Positions 28,666 through 37,024 of a stretch of DNA of 64,000 bases are shown here, piece by piece (position 1 is the stretch's first letter; each line of letters begins with the position of its first letter). The notes beneath the pieces were generated by a model, which did not search any database, was not told the origin of the DNA, and saw nothing but the letters and a program-made list of their open reading frames with translations. Origin of the DNA: an uncultured Marmoricola sp. (GTDB taxonomy: Bacteria > Actinomycetota > Actinomycetes > Propionibacteriales > Nocardioidaceae); assembly GCA_937868075.1 (NCBI GenBank), contig CALMLL010000006.1, positions 1 to 64,000 on the forward strand, read 5' to 3'. A program made the position numbers and the translations under genes.

Positions 28666-30063
28666 CTACAGCAACGTCTGGGCCTGCACCAGGACGTCGC
28701 GGATGATCTCTTCCATCTCGTCGAAGTGCTCCTGGCCGCAGATCAGCGGCGGCGCCAACTGGATCACCGGGTCCCCTCGGTCGTCGGCGCGGCAGTACAA
28801 CCCGGCGTCGTACAACGCCTTGGAGAGGAAGCCGCGAAGCAGGCGCTCGGACTCGACCTCGTTGAAGGTCTCCTTGGTGGCCTTGTCCTTGACCAGTTCG
28901 ATCCCGTAGAAGTAGCCGTCGCCGCGGACGTCACCCACGATGTCGAGGTCCTTGAGTTTCTCCAACGTGGCTCGGAAGTTGGCTTCGTTGTCGAGGACGT
29001 GCTGGTTGATCTTCTCCTCTTCGAAGATCTCCAGATTGCGCAACGCCACCGCGGTCGAGACCGGATGCCCGCCGAAGGTGTAGCCGTGGAGGAAGGAGTT
29101 GTGGCCCTCCAAGAACGGCGCCATCAGTCGATCGGAGGCGATCATGGCCCCCAGGGGTGAGTAGCCCGAGGTGATTCCCTTGGCACACGTGATGATGTCG
29201 GGCTGGTAGCCATAGCGCTCCGCGCCGAACATGTGGCCCAGGCGGCCGAAGGCGCAGATCACCTCGTCGGAGACCAGCAACACGTCGTACTCGTCGCAGA
29301 TCTCCCGGACCCTCTCGAAATATCCGGCGGGCGGTGGGAAACAGCCCCCGGAGTTCTGCACCGGCTCCAAGAACACCGCGGCAACGGTGTCGGGTCCTTC
29401 GTTCTCGATCACCGTGGCGATCTCGTTGGCCGCCCACTGACCGAAGGCGTATTCGTCGTCGGCGAAGTAGGGCGCCCGGTAGAAGTTGGTGTTGGGGACC
29501 CGGAAGGTCGAGGGGACCAGGGGCTCGAAGGGCGCCTTCATCCCCGGGATCCCGGTGATCGACAGCGCCCCCTGGGGGGTGCCGTGGTAGGCGATCGTGC
29601 GGCTGATCACCTTGTGCTTGCCGGGCTTGCCGGTCAGCTTGAAGTAGTGCTTGGCCAGCTTCCACGCCGACTCGACGGCCTCGCCGCCTCCGGTGGTGAA
29701 GAAGACCCGGTTGAGGTCACCGGGGGCATAGCCAGCAACCTTCTCGGCCAGGTGGATGGCGCCCGGGTGGGCATAGGACCACAGCGGGTGGAAGGCGAGC
29801 TGAGAGGCTTGGGCAGCGGCGGCCTCGGCCAGGTCGGTGCGCCCGTGACCCAACTGGTTGACGAAGAGCCCGGCGAGGCCGTCGAGGTAGCGGCGCCCGT
29901 GGGAGTCGTAGATGTAGGCGCCCTCGCCACGCACGATCACCGGGACGTCGCCACCCTCATAGACCGAGTGCCGGGAGAAGTGCAGCCACAGGTGGTCGCG
30001 CGCAGCTTCTTGGAGTCGCTCGTGCTCGGCGGCTCCTTCGGCGCGAGTGTGGTCGAAAGACAT
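28666..30063 (-). CDS. Class III aminotransferase (polyamine/omega-amino type)
   Basis: 465 residues, PLP-dependent omega-aminotransferase of the SpuC/putrescine-pyruvate type. Key parts are YIYDSHGRRYLDGLAGLFVNQLGHGR, FTTGGGEAVESAWKLAKHYF, the PLP-phosphate region, VSDEVICAFGRLGHMFG with the cofactor-contacting Asp, and the PLP Lys in IITCAKGITSGYSPLGAMI (about residue 290). It should transfer the terminal amino group of a diamine to a keto acid, giving an aminoaldehyde for the neighbouring aldehyde dehydrogenases. ATG 30063 has GGAGG just upstream. It is divergent from the aldehyde dehydrogenase at 30281 across a 217-bp region. Confidence 0.9.
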   Translation of the reverse strand: MSFDHTRAEGAAEHERLQEAARDHLWLHFSRHSVYEGGDVPVIVRGEGAYIYDSHGRRYLDGLAGLFVNQLGHGRTDLAEAAAAQASQLAFHPLWSYAHPGAIHLAEKVAGYAPGDLNRVFFTTGGGEAVESAWKLAKHYFKLTGKPGKHKVISRTIAYHGTPQGALSITGIPGMKAPFEPLVPSTFRVPNTNFYRAPYFADDEYAFGQWAANEIATVIENEGPDTVAAVFLEPVQNSGGCFPPPAGYFERVREICDEYDVLLVSDEVICAFGRLGHMFGAERYGYQPDIITCAKGITSGYSPLGAMIASDRLMAPFLEGHNSFLHGYTFGGHPVSTAVALRNLEIFEEEKINQHVLDNEANFRATLEKLKDLDIVGDVRGDGYFYGIELVKDKATKETFNEVESERLLRGFLSKALYDAGLYCRADDRGDPVIQLAPPLICGQEHFDEMEEIIRDVLVQAQTLL

Positions 30064-30152
30064 GTGGGGCCTCCAGCATGGGTCGAGGTGGCCGGATCGT
30101 GCGGGCCGTGGCTGGTGGCCATGGTGCCTGCCCAGACCCGGCTGGGGCAAGT

Positions 30153-30190
30153 GAATCCGCGCCGTTCGGGCCTAGAATCTGCGGATTTCG
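30153..30190. promoter_or_regulatory. Candidate operator pair in the aminotransferase/ALDH divergent region
   Basis: GAATCCGCG (30153-30161) and GAATCTGCGGATTTCG (30175-30190) lie 22 bp apart, about two helical turns. The second contains the near-palindrome AATCTGCGGATT. Read on the minus strand, CGAAATCCGCAG (30179-30190) is repeated exactly before the gabT-type gene at 34709-34720. This makes it a candidate site for a shared regulator of the island, possibly the Lrp-type protein. Confidence 0.4.
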
Positions 30191-30236
30191 TGGCGGAGCC
30201 CCGCTTTTCGGGATACCACTTCGGGTGCCTCGCCGC

Positions 30237-30256
30237 TAGGGTCGGTATCACCGACC
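30237..30256 (+). promoter_or_regulatory. Promoter-overlapping 17-bp palindrome before aldehyde dehydrogenase
   Basis: GGTCGGTATCACCGACC (30240-30256) is a perfect 7-bp inverted repeat with an ATC centre. A -10-like TAGGGT (30237-30242) overlaps its left arm, so the dyad covers the predicted transcription start. It could be an operator or a 5'-leader hairpin 25 bp before the ATG at 30281. Confidence 0.45.
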
Positions 30257-30280
30257 ACCACATCGAAGAGGACGTTAACC

Positions 30281-31714
30281 ATGGCTGATCAGGAGTTCTT
30301 GAACTTCATCGACGGCGAACTCGTCGCCTCCGCATCCGGAGAGTCGTACGACGTTTTCGACCCCACCACCGGCGAGGTCTACGCCCAGGCGGCCAAGTCC
30401 GGCGCCGAGGATGTCGACAGGGCGATGAAGGCCGCGTCCCGCGCCTTCGAGGAGTGGCGCGACGCCACCCCCAGCACCCGCCAACAGGCGATGTTGAAGT
30501 TCGCCGACGCCTTGGAGTCTCGCGCCGAGGAACTGGTCGCGATCGAGTCCCGCGACACCGGCAAGCCGCTCGGCCTCACGATGAGCGAAGAGATCCCGCC
30601 GATGATCGACCAACTGCGGTTCTTCGCCGGAGCCGCCCGCATCCTCGAGGGCCGGGCCGCCGGGGAGTACATGGAGGGGATGACCTCCATGATCCGGCGC
30701 GAACCGGTCGGGGTCTGTGCTCAGGTGACCCCTTGGAACTACCCGATGATGATGGCCGCCTGGAAGTTCGGCCCGGCTCTGGCCGCCGGCAACGCGGTCG
30801 TGCTCAAGCCCAGCGACACCACCCCCGCGTCCACCGTCTGGATGGCCCAGGTGGCCGCCGAGTTCTTCCCACAGGGCCTGTTCAACGTGGTGTGCGGAGA
30901 CCGTGACACCGGCCGTGCACTGGTGGCTCACCCGACTCCGCAGATGGTCAGCATCACCGGATCGGTTCGCGCAGGCATGGAGGTGGCCCGCAGCGCCGCC
31001 GACGACCTCAAGAACACCCACCTCGAACTCGGTGGCAAGGCCCCGGTCGTCATTTTCGACGACGCCGACCTCGCTGATGCTGCCGAGAACATCGCGATCG
31101 CCGGCTACTTCAACGCCGGACAGGACTGCACCGCGGCCACCCGCGTGCTGGTCGCCCCGGGGGTGTACTCCGACTTCGTGGCAGCGCTGACCGAGCAGGC
31201 CAAGGGCACCGCGACCGGCATGCCCGACGACGAAGACATCCTCTACGGCCCGGTCAACAACGCCGACCAGTTGAGCAAGGTCGGCGGCTTCGTCGACCGA
31301 CTGCCCGACCACGCCAACCTCGAAACCGGCGGGAAGCGTCAGGGCGATCGCGGCTACTTCTACGAGCCCACCGTGCTGTCGGGTCTGCGACAGGACGACG
31401 AGGTAATCCAGAACGAGATCTTCGGCCCGGTCATCACGGTGCAACGCTTCACCGATGAGGACGAGGCGGTCCGCTGGGCCAACGACGTGCAATACGGCCT
31501 GGCCTCGAGTGTGTGGACCAAGGACCACGGGCGGGCGATGCGCATGGCCAAGCGCCTCGACTTCGGCTGCGTGTGGATCAACACCCACATCCCGCTGGTC
31601 GCCGAGATGCCGCACGGAGGGTTCAAGCACTCCGGCCATGGCAAGGACCTGTCGATGTACGGCTTCGAGGACTACACCCGCATCAAGCACGTCATGACCA
31701 ACCTGGGCATGTGA
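30281..31714 (+). CDS. Gamma-aminobutyraldehyde-type dehydrogenase
   Basis: 477 residues of the ALDH superfamily. Catalytic elements: [33 protein letters not shown], Glu in [12 protein letters not shown], and Cys in [14 protein letters not shown]. The C-terminal [27 protein letters not shown] resembles 4-aminobutyraldehyde dehydrogenases (PatD/Prr). It probably converts 4-aminobutyraldehyde to GABA. A saccharopine-dehydrogenase family gene begins one base after its stop, so the two and a small third gene form an operon. It is a clear paralogue of the dehydrogenase at 21720. Confidence 0.9.
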   Translation: MADQEFLNFIDGELVASASGESYDVFDPTTGEVYAQAAKSGAEDVDRAMKAASRAFEEWRDATPSTRQQAMLKFADALESRAEELVAIESRDTGKPLGLTMSEEIPPMIDQLRFFAGAARILEGRAAGEYMEGMTSMIRREPVGVCAQVTPWNYPMMMAAWKFGPALAAGNAVVLKPSDTTPASTVWMAQVAAEFFPQGLFNVVCGDRDTGRALVAHPTPQMVSITGSVRAGMEVARSAADDLKNTHLELGGKAPVVIFDDADLADAAENIAIAGYFNAGQDCTAATRVLVAPGVYSDFVAALTEQAKGTATGMPDDEDILYGPVNNADQLSKVGGFVDRLPDHANLETGGKRQGDRGYFYEPTVLSGLRQDDEVIQNEIFGPVITVQRFTDEDEAVRWANDVQYGLASSVWTKDHGRAMRMAKRLDFGCVWINTHIPLVAEMPHGGFKHSGHGKDLSMYGFEDYTRIKHVMTNLGM

Positions 31715-31715
31715 C

Positions 31716-32915
31716 ATGCGGATCCTGTTGGTCGGCGCCGGCGGTGTCGGCGCCGCCTTCGCCGCGATCGCTGAGCGTCGTGACTTCTACGACCAGATCG
31801 TGATCGCCGACTACGACCTGGCCCGCGCCGAGACGGCTGCGACCGATCCGCGATTCGTCGCGGCACGAGTCGACGCCTCCGACGCGGGCTCGGTCGAGGG
31901 GCTGTGCCGGGAGTACTCCATCACCCACGTGATGAACGCTGTCGATCCTCGATTCGTGATGCCGATCTTCGACGGTGCGTTCGCCGCCGGAGCCGACTAC
32001 CTCGACATGGCCATGTCGTTGAGCCGTCCCCACCCCTCCAGTCCCTATGAGCACTGTGGGGTCAAACTCGGCGATGAACAGTTCGCCAAGGCCCACCAAT
32101 GGGAGGCAGCCGGACGGCTCGCTCTGTGCGGCATCGGCGTGGAGCCCGGTCTGTCCGACGTCTTCGCGAGGTACGCCGCCGATGAACTCTTCTCCGAGAT
32201 CGACGAACTCGGCACCCGAGACGGCTCCAACCTGACCGTCGACGGATACGACTTCGCGCCGTCGTTCTCGATCTGGACCACGATCGAGGAGTGTTTGAAC
32301 CCTCCGGTGATCTGGGAGAAGGGCAAAGGGTGGTTCACCACCGCCCCCTTCAGCGAACCCGAGGTCTTCGACTTCCCCGAGGGCATCGGCCCGGTGGAGT
32401 GCGTCAACGTGGAGCACGAGGAAGTGCTACTCATGCCGCGATGGGTCGACTGCAAGCGGGCCACGTTCAAGTACGGACTCGGTGATGAGTTCATCGACGT
32501 ACTCAAGACGCTGCACAAACTCGGCCTCGACAAGACCGACAAGGTCCGGGTCGGTGGGGTCGAGGTGAGCCCTCGTGACGTGGTTGCCGCCTGCCTCCCC
32601 AACCCCGCCGAACTCGGCCCCCGCATGAAGGGCAAGACCTGCGCAGGGCTGTGGGTCACCGGCAAGGGCAAGGACGGCAACCCCCGATCGACGTACCTCT
32701 ATCACGTGGTGGACAACGAGTGGTGCATGACCGAGTACGGCCACCAGTGCGTTGTCTGGCAGACCGCGATCAACCCTGTGGTGGCGCTCGAACTACTCGC
32801 CACGGGTGCGTGGAGCGGGGCAGGGGTGCTCGGCCCGGAGGCGTTGCCACCCAAACCGTTCCTTGACCTACTCGTCGATTACGGCAGCCCGTGGGGGATC
32901 AAGGAAGTTGACTGA
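31716..32915 (+). CDS. Saccharopine dehydrogenase family oxidoreductase
   Basis: 399 residues. The N-terminal Rossmann motif is MRILLVGAGGVGAAFAAIAE; the central domain has NAVDPRFVMPIFDGAFAAGADYLDMA and GIGVEPGLSDVFARYAADEL, typical of the saccharopine dehydrogenase/LYS9-like fold. Members include saccharopine dehydrogenase and carboxynorspermidine dehydrogenase, both of which make or split a secondary amine between an amino acid/polyamine and a carbonyl compound. In this island a polyamine- or lysine-related role fits, but the reaction cannot be assigned. It overlaps the next gene by 8 bp. Confidence 0.82.
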   Translation: MRILLVGAGGVGAAFAAIAERRDFYDQIVIADYDLARAETAATDPRFVAARVDASDAGSVEGLCREYSITHVMNAVDPRFVMPIFDGAFAAGADYLDMAMSLSRPHPSSPYEHCGVKLGDEQFAKAHQWEAAGRLALCGIGVEPGLSDVFARYAADELFSEIDELGTRDGSNLTVDGYDFAPSFSIWTTIEECLNPPVIWEKGKGWFTTAPFSEPEVFDFPEGIGPVECVNVEHEEVLLMPRWVDCKRATFKYGLGDEFIDVLKTLHKLGLDKTDKVRVGGVEVSPRDVVAACLPNPAELGPRMKGKTCAGLWVTGKGKDGNPRSTYLYHVVDNEWCMTEYGHQCVVWQTAINPVVALELLATGAWSGAGVLGPEALPPKPFLDLLVDYGSPWGIKEVD

Positions 32916-33198
32916 GATCCAGGTCACCCGTTGGCGCGAACTACCCTCGATGGTCGTCGCCAGAAATGGTGACGAGCAGGTCAAAGTGCTCCTCGACCAG
33001 CGGTTCCAAGATGCCATCGACCAAGCGGCGATGTTGTTGGGCGACACCGATGCGGACGACTACCTCGCCGGCTGGACCCGTGACCCCTGGTCGATCACCA
33101 CTGGCTCGCCCGTCGCTGCAGCGGCGAGTGCCGCATCGGCCCTCGAAGACGAGTGGACTCCTGAGCGGATCGCGGCCTATCTCGCCCAACTCCCCTGA
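32908..33198 (+). CDS. Small 'virulence factor' family protein
   Basis: 96 residues. It resembles the small domain family annotated as 'virulence factor' (PF13769-type). Visible features are VTRWRELPSMVVAR near the start, then an acidic helical stretch VLLDQRFQDAIDQAAMLLGDTDADDYLAGW, and a closing ERIAAYLAQLP helix. There is no signal peptide or membrane segment. The TTG start at 32908 is chosen because AAGGA precedes it and the conserved region starts there; it overlaps the saccharopine-dehydrogenase-like gene by 8 bp, which suggests that the two proteins work together. The biochemical role is unknown and the family name should not be taken as function. Confidence 0.7.
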   Translation: MTEIQVTRWRELPSMVVARNGDEQVKVLLDQRFQDAIDQAAMLLGDTDADDYLAGWTRDPWSITTGSPVAAAASAASALEDEWTPERIAAYLAQLP

Positions 33199-33325
33199 CC
33201 GCCGACCCGTCACTTCTGCACACCCGTACGACGCCCGACCCGTCATTTCTTCACACCTGACAGGTGTGAAGAAATGACGGGTCGGGGTGCGCTGAGGTGT
33301 GAGGAATAGGCGGGTCGGCGGTCAG
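33195..33325. repeat. Nested palindrome of REP-like units between convergent genes
   Basis: Outer perfect 15-bp arms CTGACCGCCGACCCG (33195-33209) and its complement (33311-33325) include the stop codons of both flanking convergent genes. Inside is a perfect inverted repeat with 26-bp arms (33234-33259 and 33261-33286) and a one-base centre. The whole is four copies of a unit with the core CCGACCCGTCATTTCTTCAC: at 33203-33225, 33235-33259, and inverted at 33261-33285 and about 33290-33316. It is suited to act as a bidirectional terminator or cruciform. No transposase is present. Confidence 0.85.
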
Positions 33326-34695
33326 GCGGTCGCGTCGAAGGCCTCAGCGACCACGTCGAAGGCCTCGTTGAGCAGGTCGTCGCTCATTGCCAAGGAGGGC
33401 AGGAAGCGGAAGACGTTGCCCCATGTCCCGCAGGTCAGCGTGACGACGCCCTGGGAGTGGCAGTGCTTGTTGACCGCCGCGGTCCGGGCCGCGTCCGGCT
33501 CGATGGTTCCGGGTGCGGTCAATTCGATGGCCATCATGGCCCCACGGCCGCGGATGTCCCCGATGACCGGGTGCTTGGCCTGGATCTCGGTCAGTCGGGC
33601 GCGCATCAGCGACTCCATGGCACGTGCACGGGCCGCGAAGTTGTGGGTGCGCATGGCCTCCATCGAGCCCAGCGCGGCCGCACAGGCGACCGGGTTGCCG
33701 CCGTAGGTTCCGCCGAGTCCACCGGGGTGGACCGAGTCCATGATCTCGGCGCGGCCGGTGACCGCAGCCAGCGGCATCCCGCCGGCGATGCCCTTGGCCG
33801 TGGTGATCAGGTCGGGCACGAACTCGGCGTGGTTGGAGGCGAACCATTCTCCGGTCCGGCAGAAGCCGGACTGCACCTCGTCGGCAACGAAGACGATGCC
33901 GTGTTCGTTGGTCCACTCCTGCAGGGTGTGCATGAAACCCTCCGCCGGCACGATGAACCCGCCCTCGCCGGGGATCGGCTCCAAGACCACGCAGGAGAGG
34001 TTGTCCGCGCCGATCTGCTTGTCCCACATGTCGATGGCACGCAGGGCGGCTTCCTCGCCGGTCATGCCCTTGGGGTCGCGGAACGGGTAGGACAGGGGAG
34101 CGCGGTACACCTCGTTGGCGAACGGGCCGAAGCGGTGCTTGTAGGGCATGTTCTTGGCGGTCATCGCCATGGTCAGGTTGGTGCGTCCGTGGTAGGCGTG
34201 GTCGAAGACCCCGATCGCGTTTCGACCGGTGTAGTGGCGCGCGATCTTGACCGCGTTCTCGACCGCCTCGGCACCGGAGTTGAACAGGGCCGACTTCTTC
34301 GCGTGGTCACCGGGGGTGAGTTCGTCGAGTTCCTTGCACACGTCGACGTACAAGTCGTAGGGGGTGACCATGAAGCAGGTGTGGGTGAAGCGCTGGACCT
34401 GGTCGATCACTCGGGCGGCCACCTCGGGCGCGGCGTTGCCGACCGTGGTCACCGCGATCCCCGAGCCCATGTCGATGAGACTGTTGCCGTCGACGTCGAC
34501 AAGCACGCCGCCGCCGCCGGCGACCACGAAGATCGGCAGTCCGTTGGAGACGCCCTCGGAGACGTACTGCTTCTTGCGGGCCAGGTGTTCTTGCGACTTG
34601 GGTCCGGGGATCGCTGTGACCAGTCGCCTCTCCTGAGGCAGGTCAGGGCCACCGAGGGCGGTGGTCGAGGTGGTGGATTCGAACGTCGCGGTCAT
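33322..34695 (-). CDS. gabT: 4-aminobutyrate aminotransferase (GabT)
   Basis: 457 residues, class III PLP aminotransferase with GabT character: GNSLIDMGSGIAVTTVGNA, ALFNSGAEAVENAVKIARHYTGR, VFDHAYHGRTNLTMAMTAK, LEPIPGEGGFIVP, VADEVQSGFCRTGEWFA, and the PLP Lys in LITTAKGIAGGMPLAAV (about residue 300). It transfers the amino group of GABA to 2-oxoglutarate, giving succinate semialdehyde and glutamate, the expected end of the polyamine route encoded upstream. AGGAGG lies 7 bp before ATG 34695. No succinate-semialdehyde dehydrogenase dedicated to this gene is adjacent, though one of the two ALDHs could serve. Confidence 0.93.
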   Translation of the reverse strand: MTATFESTTSTTALGGPDLPQERRLVTAIPGPKSQEHLARKKQYVSEGVSNGLPIFVVAGGGGVLVDVDGNSLIDMGSGIAVTTVGNAAPEVAARVIDQVQRFTHTCFMVTPYDLYVDVCKELDELTPGDHAKKSALFNSGAEAVENAVKIARHYTGRNAIGVFDHAYHGRTNLTMAMTAKNMPYKHRFGPFANEVYRAPLSYPFRDPKGMTGEEAALRAIDMWDKQIGADNLSCVVLEPIPGEGGFIVPAEGFMHTLQEWTNEHGIVFVADEVQSGFCRTGEWFASNHAEFVPDLITTAKGIAGGMPLAAVTGRAEIMDSVHPGGLGGTYGGNPVACAAALGSMEAMRTHNFAARARAMESLMRARLTEIQAKHPVIGDIRGRGAMMAIELTAPGTIEPDAARTAAVNKHCHSQGVVTLTCGTWGNVFRFLPSLAMSDDLLNEAFDVVAEAFDATA

Positions 34696-34708
34696 CGGGG
34701 CTTCCTCC

Positions 34709-34744
34709 TGCGGATTTCGCGGCCCACCTGGGCTTGAATCGCAG
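34709..34744. promoter_or_regulatory. Candidate regulator site before gabT
   Basis: CTGCGGATTTCGCGG (34709-34723) and TTGAATCGCAG (34734-34744) lie in the gabT leader, the first directly abutting the Shine-Dalgarno sequence. The minus-strand 12-mer CGAAATCCGCAG is identical to that at 30179-30190 before the other class III aminotransferase. Confidence 0.35.
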
Positions 34745-34784
34745 TATTGGCCCGGGCATGGGTCGTTGGCAAACCCCCGTGCCG

Positions 34785-36353
34785 TCAGGCTTCGGAGAGT
34801 GCCTCGGACTCCTCACGGCGAGTCGAGGCAGGCAGCGCGAGCGTGGCCAGCAGCCCGATCAACAAGACGCCGGAAGCTACGCCGGTGGAGTACCTCGCCG
34901 CCGTCACCAGTGCGTCCTGCGCCACCTCGGCGGCAGCCTTGGTCTGCGGTGCTGCCTTCAACGAGGGGATGGCTGCTCCGACCGAGGAGTGAACGATCTC
35001 GACCACCTGCGACTGCGCGGCTGGCGGTATCTGGGTCTTGGCCAGACCGTCACGAGTGCCCGTGGTCAGCGAGGTGATCAGCAGGCCGCCCAGAAGTGCG
35101 ACCCCGAGAGCCGAGCCGAGTTGGCGGACCGTGGTCTGCATCCCCGAAGCCTCCCCGGACCTCTTCACCGGCACCTGACTCAAGATGACCGAGGTCAGTT
35201 GCGCGGTAGCCATTCCGACCCCGGCGCCGTAGACGAACAAGATCACCGCCAACTGCCAGGCATGACCGGGCAGGGTCAGGGCCAGGGCGCCGACGGCGAG
35301 TGCTTCGAGGCCGAGCCCGATGCGGACCACAGTCGTTTCCCCGAGCCGACGGGTCAGTTGCGGGACCATGCCTGAGATCAAGAACGTGCCCACGGCCAGC
35401 GACAGGATGAGCCAGCCGGTGCCGAGGGCGTCGTACCCCATGGCCCCTTGGAGCACCAGCGGCAGGGTGAACAGCATCCCGAACTCACCCAGCGACACGA
35501 TGAGGGCGGCGATAGCGCCGTAGCGGAAACTGCGGATCTTGAAGAGCCCGAGGTGGGTCAACACCACCTTCTGTTTGGCCTCGCGGGCACGCTCCCAGGA
35601 GACGAATGCCCACAGCATCAGCACGCCGGTGACCAGCGCGAAGGGGACGGGGGAGACCGAGCCGGAATCCTGCTTCCACCAGCCGTACGTCGACGACTCG
35701 ATCAGCGCGAAGACGATGCCGGCCAGAGCAATGGAGGCCAGGAGCGTGCCGACGATGTCGATCCCGCGGCGGATGTTCGGGTCGCGGGTCTCGGGCATGG
35801 CCACCAGCGCCAGCACGAAGGCGATCAGAAGGAAGGGCAGGTTGAGCCAGAAGGCCCAACGCCAGGACACATCGGTGGCCAGCCAGCCGCCCACCAGGGG
35901 ACCGACGGCGGCCATGCCGCCGATCGTGGAGCCGTAGATCGCGAAGGCGACGCCGCGGTCGCGTCCGGTGAAGAGTGCATTGATGGTCGACAGGGTGGAC
36001 GGCAGGATCGCCGCCGCGCCGACCCCCTGAAGCAGGCGGGCCGCGATCAGCATGGTTGGCCCGATCGCCGAACCCGCCAGGACCGACCCGACCCCGAAGA
36101 TCACCATGCCGATGATGAACATCAGCCGGCGGCCGTAGAGGTCGGCCAGTCTGCCGGAGGTGAGCATCAAAGCGGCGAAGACCAGCGAATAGACCGCGTT
36201 CATCCACTGAGCCTGGGTGGCGTCGAGATGGAGGTCCTCGATCACCACAGGCAACGCGACGTTGACGATCGTGGCGTCCATGATCACCAGCGCGACCCCC
36301 AGCGCGATCGAGGCCATGGCCAACCAGCGGCGTGGGGTGGGGGTCGTCTCCAT
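34785..36353 (-). CDS. DHA2-type MFS multidrug exporter
   Basis: 522 residues with about 14 membrane segments, of the EmrB/QacA (DHA2) drug:H+ antiporter family. The motif-A-like stretch SGRLADLYGRRLMFIIGM follows the second membrane helix, and IMDATIVNVALPVVIEDL is the classic first-helix signature with the conserved Asp. It should expel hydrophobic drugs or metabolites using the proton gradient. It is divergent from a TetR repressor gene with an operator-like dyad between them, the standard arrangement of a repressor-controlled efflux pump. The substrate is unknown. Confidence 0.92.
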   Translation of the reverse strand: METTPTPRRWLAMASIALGVALVIMDATIVNVALPVVIEDLHLDATQAQWMNAVYSLVFAALMLTSGRLADLYGRRLMFIIGMVIFGVGSVLAGSAIGPTMLIAARLLQGVGAAAILPSTLSTINALFTGRDRGVAFAIYGSTIGGMAAVGPLVGGWLATDVSWRWAFWLNLPFLLIAFVLALVAMPETRDPNIRRGIDIVGTLLASIALAGIVFALIESSTYGWWKQDSGSVSPVPFALVTGVLMLWAFVSWERAREAKQKVVLTHLGLFKIRSFRYGAIAALIVSLGEFGMLFTLPLVLQGAMGYDALGTGWLILSLAVGTFLISGMVPQLTRRLGETTVVRIGLGLEALAVGALALTLPGHAWQLAVILFVYGAGVGMATAQLTSVILSQVPVKRSGEASGMQTTVRQLGSALGVALLGGLLITSLTTGTRDGLAKTQIPPAAQSQVVEIVHSSVGAAIPSLKAAPQTKAAAEVAQDALVTAARYSTGVASGVLLIGLLATLALPASTRREESEALSEA

Positions 36354-36360
36354 GACTAGA

Positions 36361-36379
36361 TACTGACACGGTGTCGATA
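36361..36379. promoter_or_regulatory. Candidate TetR operator between MFS and tetR genes
   Basis: GACACGGTGTC (36365-36375) is a perfect dyad, extended to TAnnGACACGGTGTCnnTA. It lies 8 bp from the MFS start codon and within the divergent promoter region, so binding would block the exporter gene. Confidence 0.6.
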
Positions 36380-36442
36380 AGATTGCAAAGCTGAATCGCC
36401 GACATCTCTCATTGACAACGTGGGCAGTGGCAAGATGCCCCC

Positions 36443-37009
36443 ATGCCGAAGATTTCCGCAGCGACTGTTGCCGAGCACCGCGTGATGCGTCATCGCGCGG
36501 TCGTCGACAACGCGGTGCGGTTGTATCTCGAGCAGGGATCGGCCGGGGTGACCCCGGCTGCGGTGGCCAAGGCGACCGGCCTGGCGCGCAGTTCGGTCTA
36601 CCAGTACTTCCCGACCTCGGGCTCCCTGATCGGAGCCGCTGTCGAACAACTCTTCTCCGAGTACGCCGCCGAGGTGCTCGGCGCCGTCGACGACGCGGGT
36701 GAGGACCCCGACGACCGCCTCGTCGCCTACGTGCGGGTCAGCCTCGCTGCTGCCGCTCGGTCTCACGCGGCGAGCGTCAACGCCTCCGACCTACCCGAGG
36801 AGTGTCGGATCCGCCTCGCCCAACTGCACGATGCCCTCGTGGTGCCGCTGCGCGAGATCATCGCCGCCACCAACCCGACCGATGCCCGCCGCACCACCGC
36901 GTTGGCGATGGGCACGATCCAAGGTGCGGTGCAGTTGGTCGATCACGGAGCCGACCTCGACGAGGTGCATCGCGACACTGTCGAGTTCCTGCGCCGAGCC
37001 CTCTCCTGA
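36443..37009 (+). CDS. TetR-family transcriptional repressor
   Basis: 188 residues. The N-terminal HTH is clear (AVRLYLEQGSAGVTPAAVAKATGLARSSVYQYFPTSGSLIGAA, quoted in part), with the C-terminal helical ligand domain less conserved, as usual. It most likely represses the divergent MFS exporter and itself through the dyad at 36365-36375, with release by a pump substrate. A -10-like CAAGAT lies 6 bp before the ATG, so the message may be leaderless. Confidence 0.9.
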   Translation: MPKISAATVAEHRVMRHRAVVDNAVRLYLEQGSAGVTPAAVAKATGLARSSVYQYFPTSGSLIGAAVEQLFSEYAAEVLGAVDDAGEDPDDRLVAYVRVSLAAAARSHAASVNASDLPEECRIRLAQLHDALVVPLREIIAATNPTDARRTTALAMGTIQGAVQLVDHGADLDEVHRDTVEFLRRALS

Positions 37010-37024
37010 GCAATCGGCGACCGG

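Noticed and set aside
33195-33325. Insertion sequence or attachment site
   Set aside because: There is no transposase/integrase and no flanking target duplication; the structure is explained by inverted copies of one short unit.
36380-36442. Another GAATC-type half-site near the tetR gene
   Set aside because: A 5-6 base match is expected many times by chance in this window and the context is unrelated to polyamine genes.
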